Part shown: positions 1-6,222 of the stretch, in pieces | How the letters are laid out: each line of letters starts with the position of its first letter | Numbering within the stretch: the first letter of the stretch is position 1 | DNA from: an uncultured Eubacterium sp. | Lineage (GTDB): Bacteria > Bacillota > Clostridia > Lachnospirales > Lachnospiraceae | Assembly (NCBI GenBank): GCA_910579145.1 | Contig: CAJTTQ010000063.1 | Span: forward strand, 1-14,599 | Direction of reading: 5' to 3' | DNA: 14,599 nt | Made by a program: the position numbers and the translations under genes | The notes under the pieces: model-generated | The model's database searches: none | Seen by the model: the letters and a program-made list of their open reading frames with translations, nothing else | What the model was told of the DNA's origin: nothing

Positions 1-533
1 ATATATTTTTTTACACCAGAGCCAAAACAATTTAGAGAAACGGGCTTTTTATAAAGATAAGGATATTCTCTATCTTTCTTGTTCCTTACACATTTTCCAC
101 ACCTATCTTCCCCTACAATATCCGCACTTCCATCTTTATAATTTACAATAACATATTGGCGGGAAAGAGAAACAGATTAAAACTCGCCCTGATAACCACT
201 CCCGCAAAAAAATGCATCTTTATTTTTTAAAAAAGCAACTGAATAAAATGAAGCATAAATATTCTTGACATTTTTTCCAATTCGATTTGGTTTCATCACA
301 ACCTTTTCTTTTATTTTATCTTCGTCATACCCCATACAGCCATCGCCATCATAACCTATGACATAAGCATTATTGCTTTTTTTGTATATAATATTAGAAC
401 CTGAACATGCAATATCCGTTACTCCTGAAGTGATTTTCTTAAATTTTTTTGCTTCGTAAGCATGAACATTTTGACAACTTAAACTTGTTACTATGACACA
501 TAATAACAAAAAACTAAATACTCTGCGTTTCAT
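1..533 (-). pseudogene. RCC1-repeat secreted protein, interrupted by an in-frame stop and cut by the window edge
   Basis: The gene starts at ATG 531-533 behind an AGGAG site and reads 118 codons to a TAA at 177-179. Residues 1-25 form a signal peptide with a cysteine near position 20 (possible lipoprotein). Two RCC1-type blades follow: a VTDIACSG...YDGDGCMG pattern, then VKNIYAS...CGSGYQGEF. Past the TAA the same frame stays open to the window edge and gives a third blade (SVSLSRQYVIVNYKDGSAD, then a GEDRCGKC-like turn) and the start of a fourth. Blades 1 to 2 and 3 to 4 are joined by about 18 residues, but at the stop the join has none, which suggests a deletion scar. RCC1 propellers are interaction or cell-surface domains; no specific role can be assigned. 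It could be a real shortened protein, but the open frame beyond favours a recent pseudogene. Confidence 0.7.
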
Positions 534-549
534 ATTCTTCTCCTATCTC

Positions 550-555
550 ATTATA
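550..555 (-). promoter_or_regulatory. -10 element (TATAAT) of the RCC1 gene
   Basis: A perfect TATAAT lies 17 bp upstream of the RCC1 start codon. The matching -35 position reads AAAAAG, far from TTGACA. The promoter therefore looks activator-dependent or weak, with the tandem 10-mers sitting just upstream of the -35 position. Confidence 0.4.
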
Positions 556-577
556 TTTCATATTTTTTTATTCTTTT

Positions 578-607
578 TACACCACTTTACAACACTTCAC
601 AACACTT
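578..607. repeat. Three tandem 10-mers upstream of the RCC1 gene
   Basis: On the plus strand three contiguous 10-mers read TACACCACTT, TACAACACTT and CACAACACTT. The period is about one helical turn, so any protein contacting each unit would bind one face of the DNA. They lie 23-52 bp upstream of the -10 of the RCC1 gene, at and above the place of the missing -35. They could be an activator binding array or a chance low-complexity repeat. Confidence 0.5.
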
Positions 608-792
608 ATCATACAACAAACACAACCTGATCGGTAGACTCTTTTCATATTTTTATAGTTAGTCAAATATCCCCGTCTCATCTTTTGCCTCCTGATATCT
701 TTATATAAATATCAAAATACTCAAGAGTCCCCGCCAATTACATATTATACCTATACCTGACTGACTTCCATCTTGTCCTGCAACATCATATG

Positions 793-1005
793 TTACAGTT
801 CCCGATGTTCTACTGGAATACCCAAAACATCCATACACTCCACTTCTGATAATTTTAACTTTTTCATCATACTTATAATATGATTGATTGTAGTCCTGTC
901 TACAATTCCCTGTGAAAGATTACACATTTCCATCGCCTCTCTTTTTACTGATTGAAGAGGCAACGCCCGCACCGGACAGCACCTCTCCCACTTTTTATGC
1001 CGCAC
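793..1005 (-). pseudogene. Fragment like the C-terminus of an Rpn-family nuclease/transposase
   Basis: The frame runs from a GTG at 1003-1005 to a TAA at 793-795. Only the last 45 or so residues look protein-like: a segment around MCNLSQGI, then a helix-rich MMKKLKLSEVECMDVLGIP tail. From memory, this tail resembles the end of Rpn (PD-(D/E)XK nuclease, PF12784) proteins in Lachnospiraceae, where a leucine-rich helix is followed by ECMD-LGIP and a short charged end. No nuclease core precedes it: a stop codon lies 12 bases before the GTG. No SD is evident. This is best read as a decayed remnant of a mobile element; a small active ORF cannot be excluded. Confidence 0.4.
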
Positions 1006-1135
1006 TCCGTTTCAGTTTCCACATCCCACGCCCGGCATGTTCAAACTGTTTCGGATGGCACTGCAGCGTCTGGCGCATATTCCTCCGCCACCACTGATTC
1101 TCTTTTGCCTTCTCAAATGACTGAATAACATCTTT
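995..1135 (-). pseudogene. Unrecognised C-terminal fragment (46 codons, winged-helix-like ending)
   Basis: This stretch is open between a TAA at 1136-1138 and a TAA at 995-997. It reads as a plausible protein end, with KDVIQSFEKAKENQWW then MRQTLQCHPKQFEHAGRG and MWKLK. The W-x-vR-tLq ... F-x-x-GrG-W-L pattern resembles the tail of winged-helix (HARE-HTH-like) DNA-binding domains, which is only an impression. There is no start codon or SD. The upstream poly-A run at 1131-1137 is a natural frameshift site towards the adjacent open frame. It looks like a relic, and it overlaps the start of the Rpn-like fragment. Confidence 0.3.
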
Positions 1136-1149
1136 TTAAACACATAAAA

Positions 1150-1183
1150 GGCCAATATATCTATTTTCACAGATATATTGACC
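1150..1183. repeat. Inverted repeat, 13-bp arms
   Basis: GGCCAATATATCT (1150-1162) and AGATATATTGACC (1171-1183) are inverted copies with a single mismatch that becomes a G-U pair in RNA, around an 8-base loop. No T-run follows on either strand, so it is not a standard intrinsic terminator. It could be a transposon-end or regulatory palindrome. Confidence 0.6.
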
Positions 1184-1268
1184 TCTTGTGCCATATTCGC
1201 ATCCATATGTTCCTGAATGAACCTAAAATGGCTTAAATTCACTCGTTTAGACCATAAATTTTTCGCAG

Positions 1269-1286
1269 CCCTTGTTTTTACAAGGG
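1269..1286. repeat. Short perfect hairpin CCCTTGT-TTTT-ACAAGGG downstream of rpmF
   Basis: Seven-base arms surround a 4-base loop, about 30 bp past the rpmF stop. It may slow or end rpmF transcription, but no U-tract follows on the minus strand, so calling it a terminator would be weak. Confidence 0.45.
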
Positions 1287-1315
1287 GGTATCTCCGATTT
1301 TGCGGAATTCAACCG

Positions 1316-1498
1316 TTACTCCGCGCTGGCAAGAATCTCTTTCTTGTTATAGCTTCCACAACTTTTGCAAACTCTGTGCGGAACCATCAGCTCCCCGCAT
1401 TTACTGCACTTTACCAACGTAGGCGCCGTCATTTTCCAGTTTGCTCTGCGTTTGTCTCTTCTTGCTTTCGAAGATTTATTCTTAGGACAGATTGACAT
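1316..1498 (-). CDS. rpmF: 50S ribosomal protein L32
   Basis: Sixty residues, the normal length for bacterial L32. The N-terminus MSICPKNKSSKARRDKRRAN is the clostridial form of the conserved basic L32 start. Two Cys pairs follow in a zinc ribbon: CSKC, then CKSC twelve residues later. L32 sits in the large subunit near the exit side of the ribosome. The start is set by a strong AAGGAGG a few bases before ATG 1496-1498. It has its own promoter with perfect consensus hexamers in the short gap after ackA. In many Firmicutes rpmF follows a DUF177 (YceD) gene; here none lies between it and ackA. Confidence 0.97.
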   Translation of the reverse strand: MSICPKNKSSKARRDKRRANWKMTAPTLVKCSKCGELMVPHRVCKSCGSYNKKEILASAE

Positions 1499-1535
1499 GT
1501 CATTACACCTCCTTAAAACTCAAAACACTTCTGCC

Positions 1536-1564
1536 ATTATACCAATTCTGACATCTTTTGTCAA
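1536..1564 (-). promoter_or_regulatory. Consensus sigma-A promoter of rpmF
   Basis: TTGACA (1559-1564) and TATAAT (1536-1541) are both perfect hexamers with the optimal 17-bp spacer, and TGG precedes the -10 (extended -10). This is about as strong as a housekeeping promoter can look and suits a ribosomal protein gene. It lies between ackA and rpmF. Confidence 0.9.
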
Positions 1565-1576
1565 CAAGTTTTTTTT

Positions 1577-2767
1577 CTATTTCACAAGTTCCACCGTCTC
1601 CCTGGCGATCGCAAGTTCTTCATTCGTCGGCACGACCATGACTTTCACCTTGCTTTCCGGCGTCGAAACAACCTTTTCCACACTCCGTACCACATTTTCC
1701 TTTTTGTCGATCTCCACGCCGAGATAGCCGAGATAGCTGCAGATATATTCGCGCATGACGTGATTGTTCTCGCCGAGACCCGCCGTAAACACGATGGCGT
1801 CCACACCATTCATCGCTGCGGTATACGCTCCGATGTATTTGGCGACGCGGTAGCCGAATACATCCATCGCCATCTGCGCCTTCTCATTTCCATCGTCAGC
1901 GGCCGCCTCCAGATCGCGGAAATCACTGGATACGCCGGAGAGGCCGTATACGCCCGACTCTTTATTTAACAGTGTCATCATTTCCTCCAGCGTTTTGCCC
2001 ATGCTGTGTGCCAGGTATTCGATGATCGCCGGGTCGATGTCTCCGCTGCGCGTTCCCATTACAAGCCCTTCGAGCGGCGTCAGGCCCATACTGGTATCCA
2101 CGGACTTTCCGTTTTTCACGGCAGAGATACTCGCTCCGTTTCCGAGATGGCAAACGATGACTTTTGAATCCTCAGGATCCAATCCCAAAACTTCGATCGC
2201 GCGGGCTGATACGAAACTGTGGCTCGTCCCGTGAAATCCGTAACGGCGCACTTTATACTTTTCATAGCATTCATAAGGGAGTCCGTACATAAAGGCGACC
2301 GGCTCCATCGTCTGGTGAAATGCCGTATCAAAAACAGCGGTATTCGGCACGCCGGGCATGATCGCCTGACAGGCGCGGATGCCGATCAGATTGGCCGGGT
2401 TATGTAACGGCGCCAACGGATTGCATTCCTCGATCGCAGCCATCACATCGTCCGTGATCACAACGGATGAAGCAAATTTCTCTCCGCCGTGCACGACGCG
2501 GTGGCCGATCGCATCGATTTCCGAGAGGTCCCCGATCACCCCGTTTTCCGGATCCGTCAGTTCCTCCAGTACCATTTTCACCGCAACTTCGTGGTTCGGC
2601 ATGTCCTTTTCTATGACGACCTTCTCACCGCCGGCCGGCGTATGGTTCAGTCTTCCATCTATTCCAATCCGCTCACACAGGCCTACGGCAAGAGCCTGTT
2701 CCGTCTCTGAGTCGATCAACTGGTATTTCAGGGATGAACTGCCGCAATTGATTACCAATACTTTCAT
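1577..2767 (-). CDS. ackA: Acetate kinase
   Basis: 396 residues, the usual size. It interconverts acetyl phosphate + ADP and acetate + ATP, the ATP-yielding end step of acetate fermentation in the cytoplasm. The ASKHA-fold signatures are in order: NCGSSSLKYQ with Asn7, GHRVVHGGEKF with Arg90, FDTAFH with Asp147, RRYGFHGTSH with His179, the phosphate-binding HLGNGASI, MGTRSGDIDP with Arg240, and TNEELAIARE with the late catalytic Glu near 383. These match the known substrate and transition-state residues of the family. SD AGAAGGA precedes the ATG, and a promoter lies 50-80 bp upstream. pta, the usual partner, is not adjacent; the upstream gene is a DegV protein. The gene appears intact. Confidence 0.97.
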   Translation of the reverse strand: MKVLVINCGSSSLKYQLIDSETEQALAVGLCERIGIDGRLNHTPAGGEKVVIEKDMPNHEVAVKMVLEELTDPENGVIGDLSEIDAIGHRVVHGGEKFASSVVITDDVMAAIEECNPLAPLHNPANLIGIRACQAIMPGVPNTAVFDTAFHQTMEPVAFMYGLPYECYEKYKVRRYGFHGTSHSFVSARAIEVLGLDPEDSKVIVCHLGNGASISAVKNGKSVDTSMGLTPLEGLVMGTRSGDIDPAIIEYLAHSMGKTLEEMMTLLNKESGVYGLSGVSSDFRDLEAAADDGNEKAQMAMDVFGYRVAKYIGAYTAAMNGVDAIVFTAGLGENNHVMREYICSYLGYLGVEIDKKENVVRSVEKVVSTPESKVKVMVVPTNEELAIARETVELVK

Positions 2768-2815
2768 TAATATATCCTTCTTTCTGGTTTTTGTTTGAAA
2801 TATTCACCCGAACAT

Positions 2816-2844
2816 ATTATACAACTGCGGCTTTTAAATTTCAA
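2816..2844 (-). promoter_or_regulatory. Sigma-A promoter of ackA
   Basis: TTGAAA (2839-2844), 17-bp spacer, TATAAT (2816-2821), in the 90-bp gap between degV and ackA. It shows that ackA can be transcribed without the upstream gene. Confidence 0.8.
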
Positions 2845-2857
2845 CCCCTAAAAAACG

Positions 2858-3718
2858 TTACTCCATATAAAAGATGCCGATGGAACCCGGGCCGGTGTGG
2901 ATGCCGATGACCGGATCGAGCGTATTTAAGATCACCTTTGTCACCTTTTCCGAACGGTAGAGGCCATCCGCTACATATTTTGCATCTTCGGGGCAGTCCC
3001 CGTGGCTGACAAACACCATCTGCTCCCGGTCGATCCCCTGCAGCACCCGCTTCACGATCTCGTCCAGCGACTTTTTCCGTCCGCGGACTTTTGTCTCCTG
3101 CTTCAGCACGCCGCCATTGTTCATGCGGAGAATGAGCTTGATCTTCAACACTGTGCCGACGACGGCGATCGCGGACGACGCGCGCCCGCTGCGCCTCAGA
3201 TGGTTCAGGTCATCCACGGTAAACACCGTGTTCACGTTCCAGCGGCACCGATTGCACCAGTCATAGATCTCTGCCAGGCATTTGTCCTGCTTTTTGCCTT
3301 TTACCGCCTCATAGACGAGCATTCCCTCGCCAAGCGCGACGCATAAGCTGTCAACGGCGTAGATCTTCCGTTCCGCAAATTCTCCTTTCAGCGTGTTCAG
3401 CGCGCTCTCGACCGCGTAGTACGTGCCGCTCAGTTTGGACGATAAGCCGATGTATAAAAGATCCTGCCCCTGCTCCAAAACCCGTTTGGCGACCTCGTAC
3501 GCAATGCTCTTATTCACCATAGAAGTCGTGATCGGTTTCCCATTCCGCAGGTGTTCGTAAAGCTGCCCGAAGTTGTCCTCAATCTCGTCTGTGTATCCCG
3601 GATATTCCCTGTCATCTACGAGATACGTAAGAGGCAGGACGATAATCCCGTATTTCTCGATATAAGGACGGGGCAGATTTGAGGTGGAATCGGTAACGAT
3701 CGTAAAAGTATCATTCAT
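2858..3718 (-). CDS. DegV family protein (FakB-like fatty-acid-binding)
   Basis: 286 residues, normal for the family. It starts with the DegV strand (FTIVTDSTSNLP), followed by a TTSMVN loop, GLSSKLSGTYYAVESA, VDSLCVALGEGMLVYEA, LRRSGRAS, and a C-terminal IGIHTGPGSIGIFY. In this fold these loops surround a buried fatty acyl chain whose carboxylate is held by the TS and H/GPG regions. Some members (FakB) present fatty acids to the kinase FakA for phosphorylation and entry into phospholipids; most have no proven role. No fakA is in the window. SD GGAGGA sits about 7 bases before the ATG. It is divergent from ylbJ and leads towards ackA, which has its own promoter. It lies where pta or tmcAL would be expected. 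Confidence 0.92.
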   Translation of the reverse strand: MNDTFTIVTDSTSNLPRPYIEKYGIIVLPLTYLVDDREYPGYTDEIEDNFGQLYEHLRNGKPITTSMVNKSIAYEVAKRVLEQGQDLLYIGLSSKLSGTYYAVESALNTLKGEFAERKIYAVDSLCVALGEGMLVYEAVKGKKQDKCLAEIYDWCNRCRWNVNTVFTVDDLNHLRRSGRASSAIAVVGTVLKIKLILRMNNGGVLKQETKVRGRKKSLDEIVKRVLQGIDREQMVFVSHGDCPEDAKYVADGLYRSEKVTKVILNTLDPVIGIHTGPGSIGIFYME

Positions 3719-3820
3719 GGTAACATCCTCCAGACAATCATTTCTTTATACTTATTCGTCTGCATAATGGCGCATATTTATTCATACCTTTTATAAAAAC
3801 AAATACGATGGGGGATCACC

Positions 3821-4774
3821 ATGCTCCTGCTCTGTTTTCTATTTCTTTTCATTTTGCTCCTGTTTCCGGAAACCGCCGCAGAAGGAAGTAAGAGCGGACT
3901 TCTTTTGTGGGCGGGCGTCCTCGTTCCCTCCCTGCTCCCCTTCTCGGTACTGACCTCCCTGATCCGGCGCACGATGCAGGGGCGGCGCTGCCAGTATCTA
4001 TTGTTGGCCGCTGGTATCCTCTCCGGTTATCCGATCGGCGCGAAGGTGGCGGGCGAATTGTACAAAGACGGGATTCTCTCACGGGAAAAAGCCTTGTTTT
4101 TTGCCGGATTTACTAACAACCCCAGTCCGATGTTCGTCATCTTTTTCGTGGCCGGCAGTATGCTCGGCATGGATTCCGGCCAATACCTCTTTTATGCCCT
4201 CGTGCTACTCTCCTCCCTGCTCGGGAGCCTCTGCTTTGTTCTTTTCACGAAAAAAAGCCGCCTTCCCGGGGCAAAGACAGTGGCAGATGCCGCGCCTGCG
4301 ACAGCCGTTCCTACCAGCCCTGCCGTTGCAAGTAACCCTACCGTTGTAGTCAGTTCATCCGTTCCAGCCGTATCCGGCACGCCGCGGGTAAAATCAGCGG
4401 AGTCCTTTTCCCGGATGATCGACGCGGAAATCGCCTCCAGCGCGCTGCTCCTCATAAAGATCGGCGGCTACATCATGTTTTTTTCCATTTTCGCAACGCT
4501 GCTGCGGCAGCTTCCTGTCATTCCCTATTACGCGAAACTGCTTTTAGGCAGCATACTGGAGATCACGACCGGGGATGCGATGATCGCGGCCTCGCCTCTT
4601 TCCGGACACGCAAAAATAATCCTGTCTCTCGCCGCCACTGCATTTGGGGGACTGTCGGCAGCCGCCCAGACAAACAGTGTTCTGCAAAATACAGGATTAC
4701 CTTTTTCGCGCTATGTAATGATAAAAGTGCTGGCAGGATCATTCGGACTCCTGCTCGGTTTGATCTTCTTCTAA
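3821..4774 (+). CDS. ylbJ: YlbJ-like sporulation integral membrane protein (gate-domain protein)
   Basis: 317 residues with about eight hydrophobic segments and the Gate (nucleoside-transporter/FeoB gate) pattern in two halves. Half one has SGYPIGAK (68-75), then FTNNPSPMF (97-105). Half two has a membrane pair near 205-230, ITTGDA (248-253) and GGLSAAAQTNSVL (276-288). These match YlbJ, needed for spore cortex formation in Bacillus. The halves are joined by a soluble A/P/V/T/S-rich linker at about 150-190, probably outside conserved structure. The protein is shorter than B. subtilis YlbJ (about 400). SD GGGGGA lies just before the ATG. It is divergent from degV and convergent with the coiled-coil gene, so it is inverted relative to its usual neighbours. 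The transported molecule, if any, is unknown. Confidence 0.85.
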   Translation: MLLLCFLFLFILLLFPETAAEGSKSGLLLWAGVLVPSLLPFSVLTSLIRRTMQGRRCQYLLLAAGILSGYPIGAKVAGELYKDGILSREKALFFAGFTNNPSPMFVIFFVAGSMLGMDSGQYLFYALVLLSSLLGSLCFVLFTKKSRLPGAKTVADAAPATAVPTSPAVASNPTVVVSSSVPAVSGTPRVKSAESFSRMIDAEIASSALLLIKIGGYIMFFSIFATLLRQLPVIPYYAKLLLGSILEITTGDAMIAASPLSGHAKIILSLAATAFGGLSAAAQTNSVLQNTGLPFSRYVMIKVLAGSFGLLLGLIFF

Positions 4775-4816
4775 ACCTACCGTTGTTTTTCGTTCCTTGA
4801 CACTTCCAAACAATTC

Positions 4817-4846
4817 GTGAAGAACGCTGTCTTTCCGTTCCTTCAC
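4817..4846. repeat. Hairpin between convergent ylbJ and coiled-coil genes
   Basis: GTGAAG-AACG and CGTT-C-CTTCAC form a ten-pair stem with one bulged base and a 9-base loop. It lies between the ylbJ stop and overlaps the last bases of the opposing gene. No T-run follows on either strand. It may act as a weak bidirectional terminator or RNA-stabilising structure. Confidence 0.35.
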
Positions 4847-5448
4847 ACCTGGCCCTCGGTCTGCTCCGCTGCTGCCGCTTCTTCCTCTTCCGGAATTTTT
4901 CCATTGATCTGGTCCTGCAGCTCGGACCGGTTATTTTTTATGATCTCAATGTCCTTCTTTAATACATTGATCAGCATGGACGATTTGCTCTCAATTTCTT
5001 TGAGCGAAAGTTCGATATTTCTGCCCGCCTCTCCGAGAAGATCGCTCGTATAGTACAGGGCGTCCGTGCGGACCTGGTTGCCCTCGCCCACCGCCTGGTT
5101 CAGTATCTGCTGCGCCTGCGCTTCGGCTTCTTTCACGATCTGCTCCGCCTGCGCGTAAGCCGTCTGCACCAGTTCGTTCTGGTCGAGCAGCTGTTTCGTC
5201 TGTGCCTGCGCCTGACTCATGATCTGCTGTGCCTGCTCCTGTGCCTGTCCAAGAATCTCTTCCCGGTTGTTGATAATCTTTTGGTATCTCTTGATCTCCT
5301 CCGGTGCGCACATGCGGAGCGCGTCCAACAGATCGTAAAGCTCGTCCTTTGAAACTGTAACTTTATTTGGATACAGCTTCGACGGCTTACAGTTCTCCAC
5401 ATATTCGTAAATCTCGTCAATCGCCTTTTCGATTCTTGATGGGTTCAT
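4843..5448 (-). CDS. Coiled-coil protein of the rsmD-ylbJ neighbourhood (often labelled ATPase or V-ATPase subunit H-like)
   Basis: 201 residues, soluble, with no signal peptide. An N-terminal domain (1-60) with IEKAIDEIYEYVENC and KDELYDLLDALRMC is followed by a long Gln/Ala/Glu-rich helix (about 60-130) built from QAQEQAQQIMSQAQ-type repeats. A second helix (145-180) and an acidic Ala/Glu tail (185-201) follow. The composition gives false similarity to ATP synthase b/E/H stalk subunits and DivIVA-like coiled coils; there is no nucleotide-binding motif, so an ATPase label is not supported. In clostridia a gene of this kind often sits between coaD and ylbJ. It is 36 bp after rsmD, with an AAGG site before the ATG, so the two are probably co-transcribed. 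Function unknown. Confidence 0.85.
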   Translation of the reverse strand: MNPSRIEKAIDEIYEYVENCKPSKLYPNKVTVSKDELYDLLDALRMCAPEEIKRYQKIINNREEILGQAQEQAQQIMSQAQAQTKQLLDQNELVQTAYAQAEQIVKEAEAQAQQILNQAVGEGNQVRTDALYYTSDLLGEAGRNIELSLKEIESKSSMLINVLKKDIEIIKNNRSELQDQINGKIPEEEEAAAAEQTEGQV

Positions 5449-5484
5449 ATATGATTACCTTTTCCTTTCCCTCATGGTAAAACT

Positions 5485-6060
5485 TCATAAAGAGGAGCGC
5501 TGCGTTTCCCGCACGCGCAAAAACACATGTTGATTCGTTTTATACTGCTTCACTCTTACCAGTTCAAATACATCTTCGTCTATATAGTCCACGTCCGTGT
5601 CCAGCGCCGATTCCAGGATCACGAGTGTACCTTCTTTCACAATGCCGGAGCGGGCCAGCATTTGTACGATCTTTGCTTCAAATTTCTTTTTGTACGGAGG
5701 ATCGGCATAAATCACATCAAACTGCCTGCCCTCTTTTTCCAATTTGGATATGGCATATGTCACCTCGATCGGGAGGACGACTGCCTGTGCTTCCAGGCGG
5801 GTCTTCGCCAGATTTGCCCGGATACATTTGAGCGGTTCCCTGCCAAACTCGACAAGCCACGCCTGTTTTGCCCCCCGGCTCAGCGCCTCGATCCCGATCG
5901 CGCCGCTGCCGCTGAACAGATCGAGAAATAAACTGCCCGGAATCTCATCCTGGATGATGTTGAACAGCGTTTCCTTGATCCGGTCGGTCGTCGGCCTCGT
6001 ATCTTTTCCTTCCGGCGTGACCAACGGGAGCCGTCTCGCCGTTCCCGCTATGACGCGCAT
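5485..6060 (-). CDS. rsmD: 16S rRNA (guanine-N2)-methyltransferase RsmD
   Basis: 191 residues. It methylates G966 (E. coli numbering) of 16S rRNA with S-adenosylmethionine. The start MRVIAGTARRLPL is the family's classic N-terminus, followed by TRPTTDRIKETLFNI, the SAM-binding motif I LDLFSGSGAIGIEALSRGA (about 43-61), VEF (acidic post-I), and the catalytic motif DPPYKKKF. The frame is open 51 codons further up, but that part lacks family features and covers the promoter. ATG 6058-6060 has GAGGAGAG just upstream and is chosen. It is followed closely by the coiled-coil gene; coaD, its usual partner, is absent. Confidence 0.95.
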   Translation of the reverse strand: MRVIAGTARRLPLVTPEGKDTRPTTDRIKETLFNIIQDEIPGSLFLDLFSGSGAIGIEALSRGAKQAWLVEFGREPLKCIRANLAKTRLEAQAVVLPIEVTYAISKLEKEGRQFDVIYADPPYKKKFEAKIVQMLARSGIVKEGTLVILESALDTDVDYIDEDVFELVRVKQYKTNQHVFLRVRETQRSSL

Positions 6061-6106
6061 ACCCTCTCCTCGCTTTCCCTCTTCGAATTCCTTTTCGTCT
6101 TTCACA

Positions 6107-6135
6107 ATTATAAATGATAACCGCTTTTTTATCAA
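6107..6135 (-). promoter_or_regulatory. Sigma-A promoter of rsmD
   Basis: TTGATA (6130-6135), 17-bp spacer, TATAAT (6107-6112), 46 bp before the rsmD ATG. It lies inside the longer open frame and so argues against a start further upstream. Confidence 0.85.
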
Positions 6136-6222
6136 GAGAAACTTTCGTGCCTGATAACTGGAAACTAACGGAAGTAAACGCCGGAAAATCAGAGGCAAAT
6201 TCCGGACGGTCAAATCTCCCTG

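Larger units (their letters stand above)
1136..1312. other. Hairpin-rich stretch, candidate decayed or dispersed repeat
   Basis: About 175 bp between rpmF and the relics hold no supported gene. On minus one frame is stop-free across nearly all of it, and a second frame is also open for its lower-coordinate part; neither has an SD. It contains two inverted repeats (listed separately). The translations look familiar from short hypothetical peptides in Lachnospiraceae genomes, which would fit a dispersed non-coding repeat, but this is memory, not a search. Confidence 0.3.

Noticed and set aside
3719..3820. Promoters in the degV-ylbJ divergent gap
   Set aside because: Several AT-rich hexamers exist but none pair at 16-18 bp with a credible -35, so none is reported.
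4563..4904. Minus-strand frame opposite the ylbJ end
   Set aside because: Arg-rich shadow overlapping both ylbJ and the coiled-coil gene.
4843..5448. True V-type ATPase stalk subunit
   Set aside because: The similarity is explained by Ala/Gln/Glu coiled-coil composition and no other ATPase subunit genes are present.
6181..6205. Hairpin CCGGAA...TTCCGG after the DUF3237-like gene as a terminator
   Set aside because: Six-base stem with a long loop and no U-run on minus; too weak to call.
6061..6213. N-terminal extension of rsmD (51 extra codons)
   Set aside because: It spans a consensus promoter, lacks family similarity, and the downstream ATG has a strong SD and the family's exact N-terminus.
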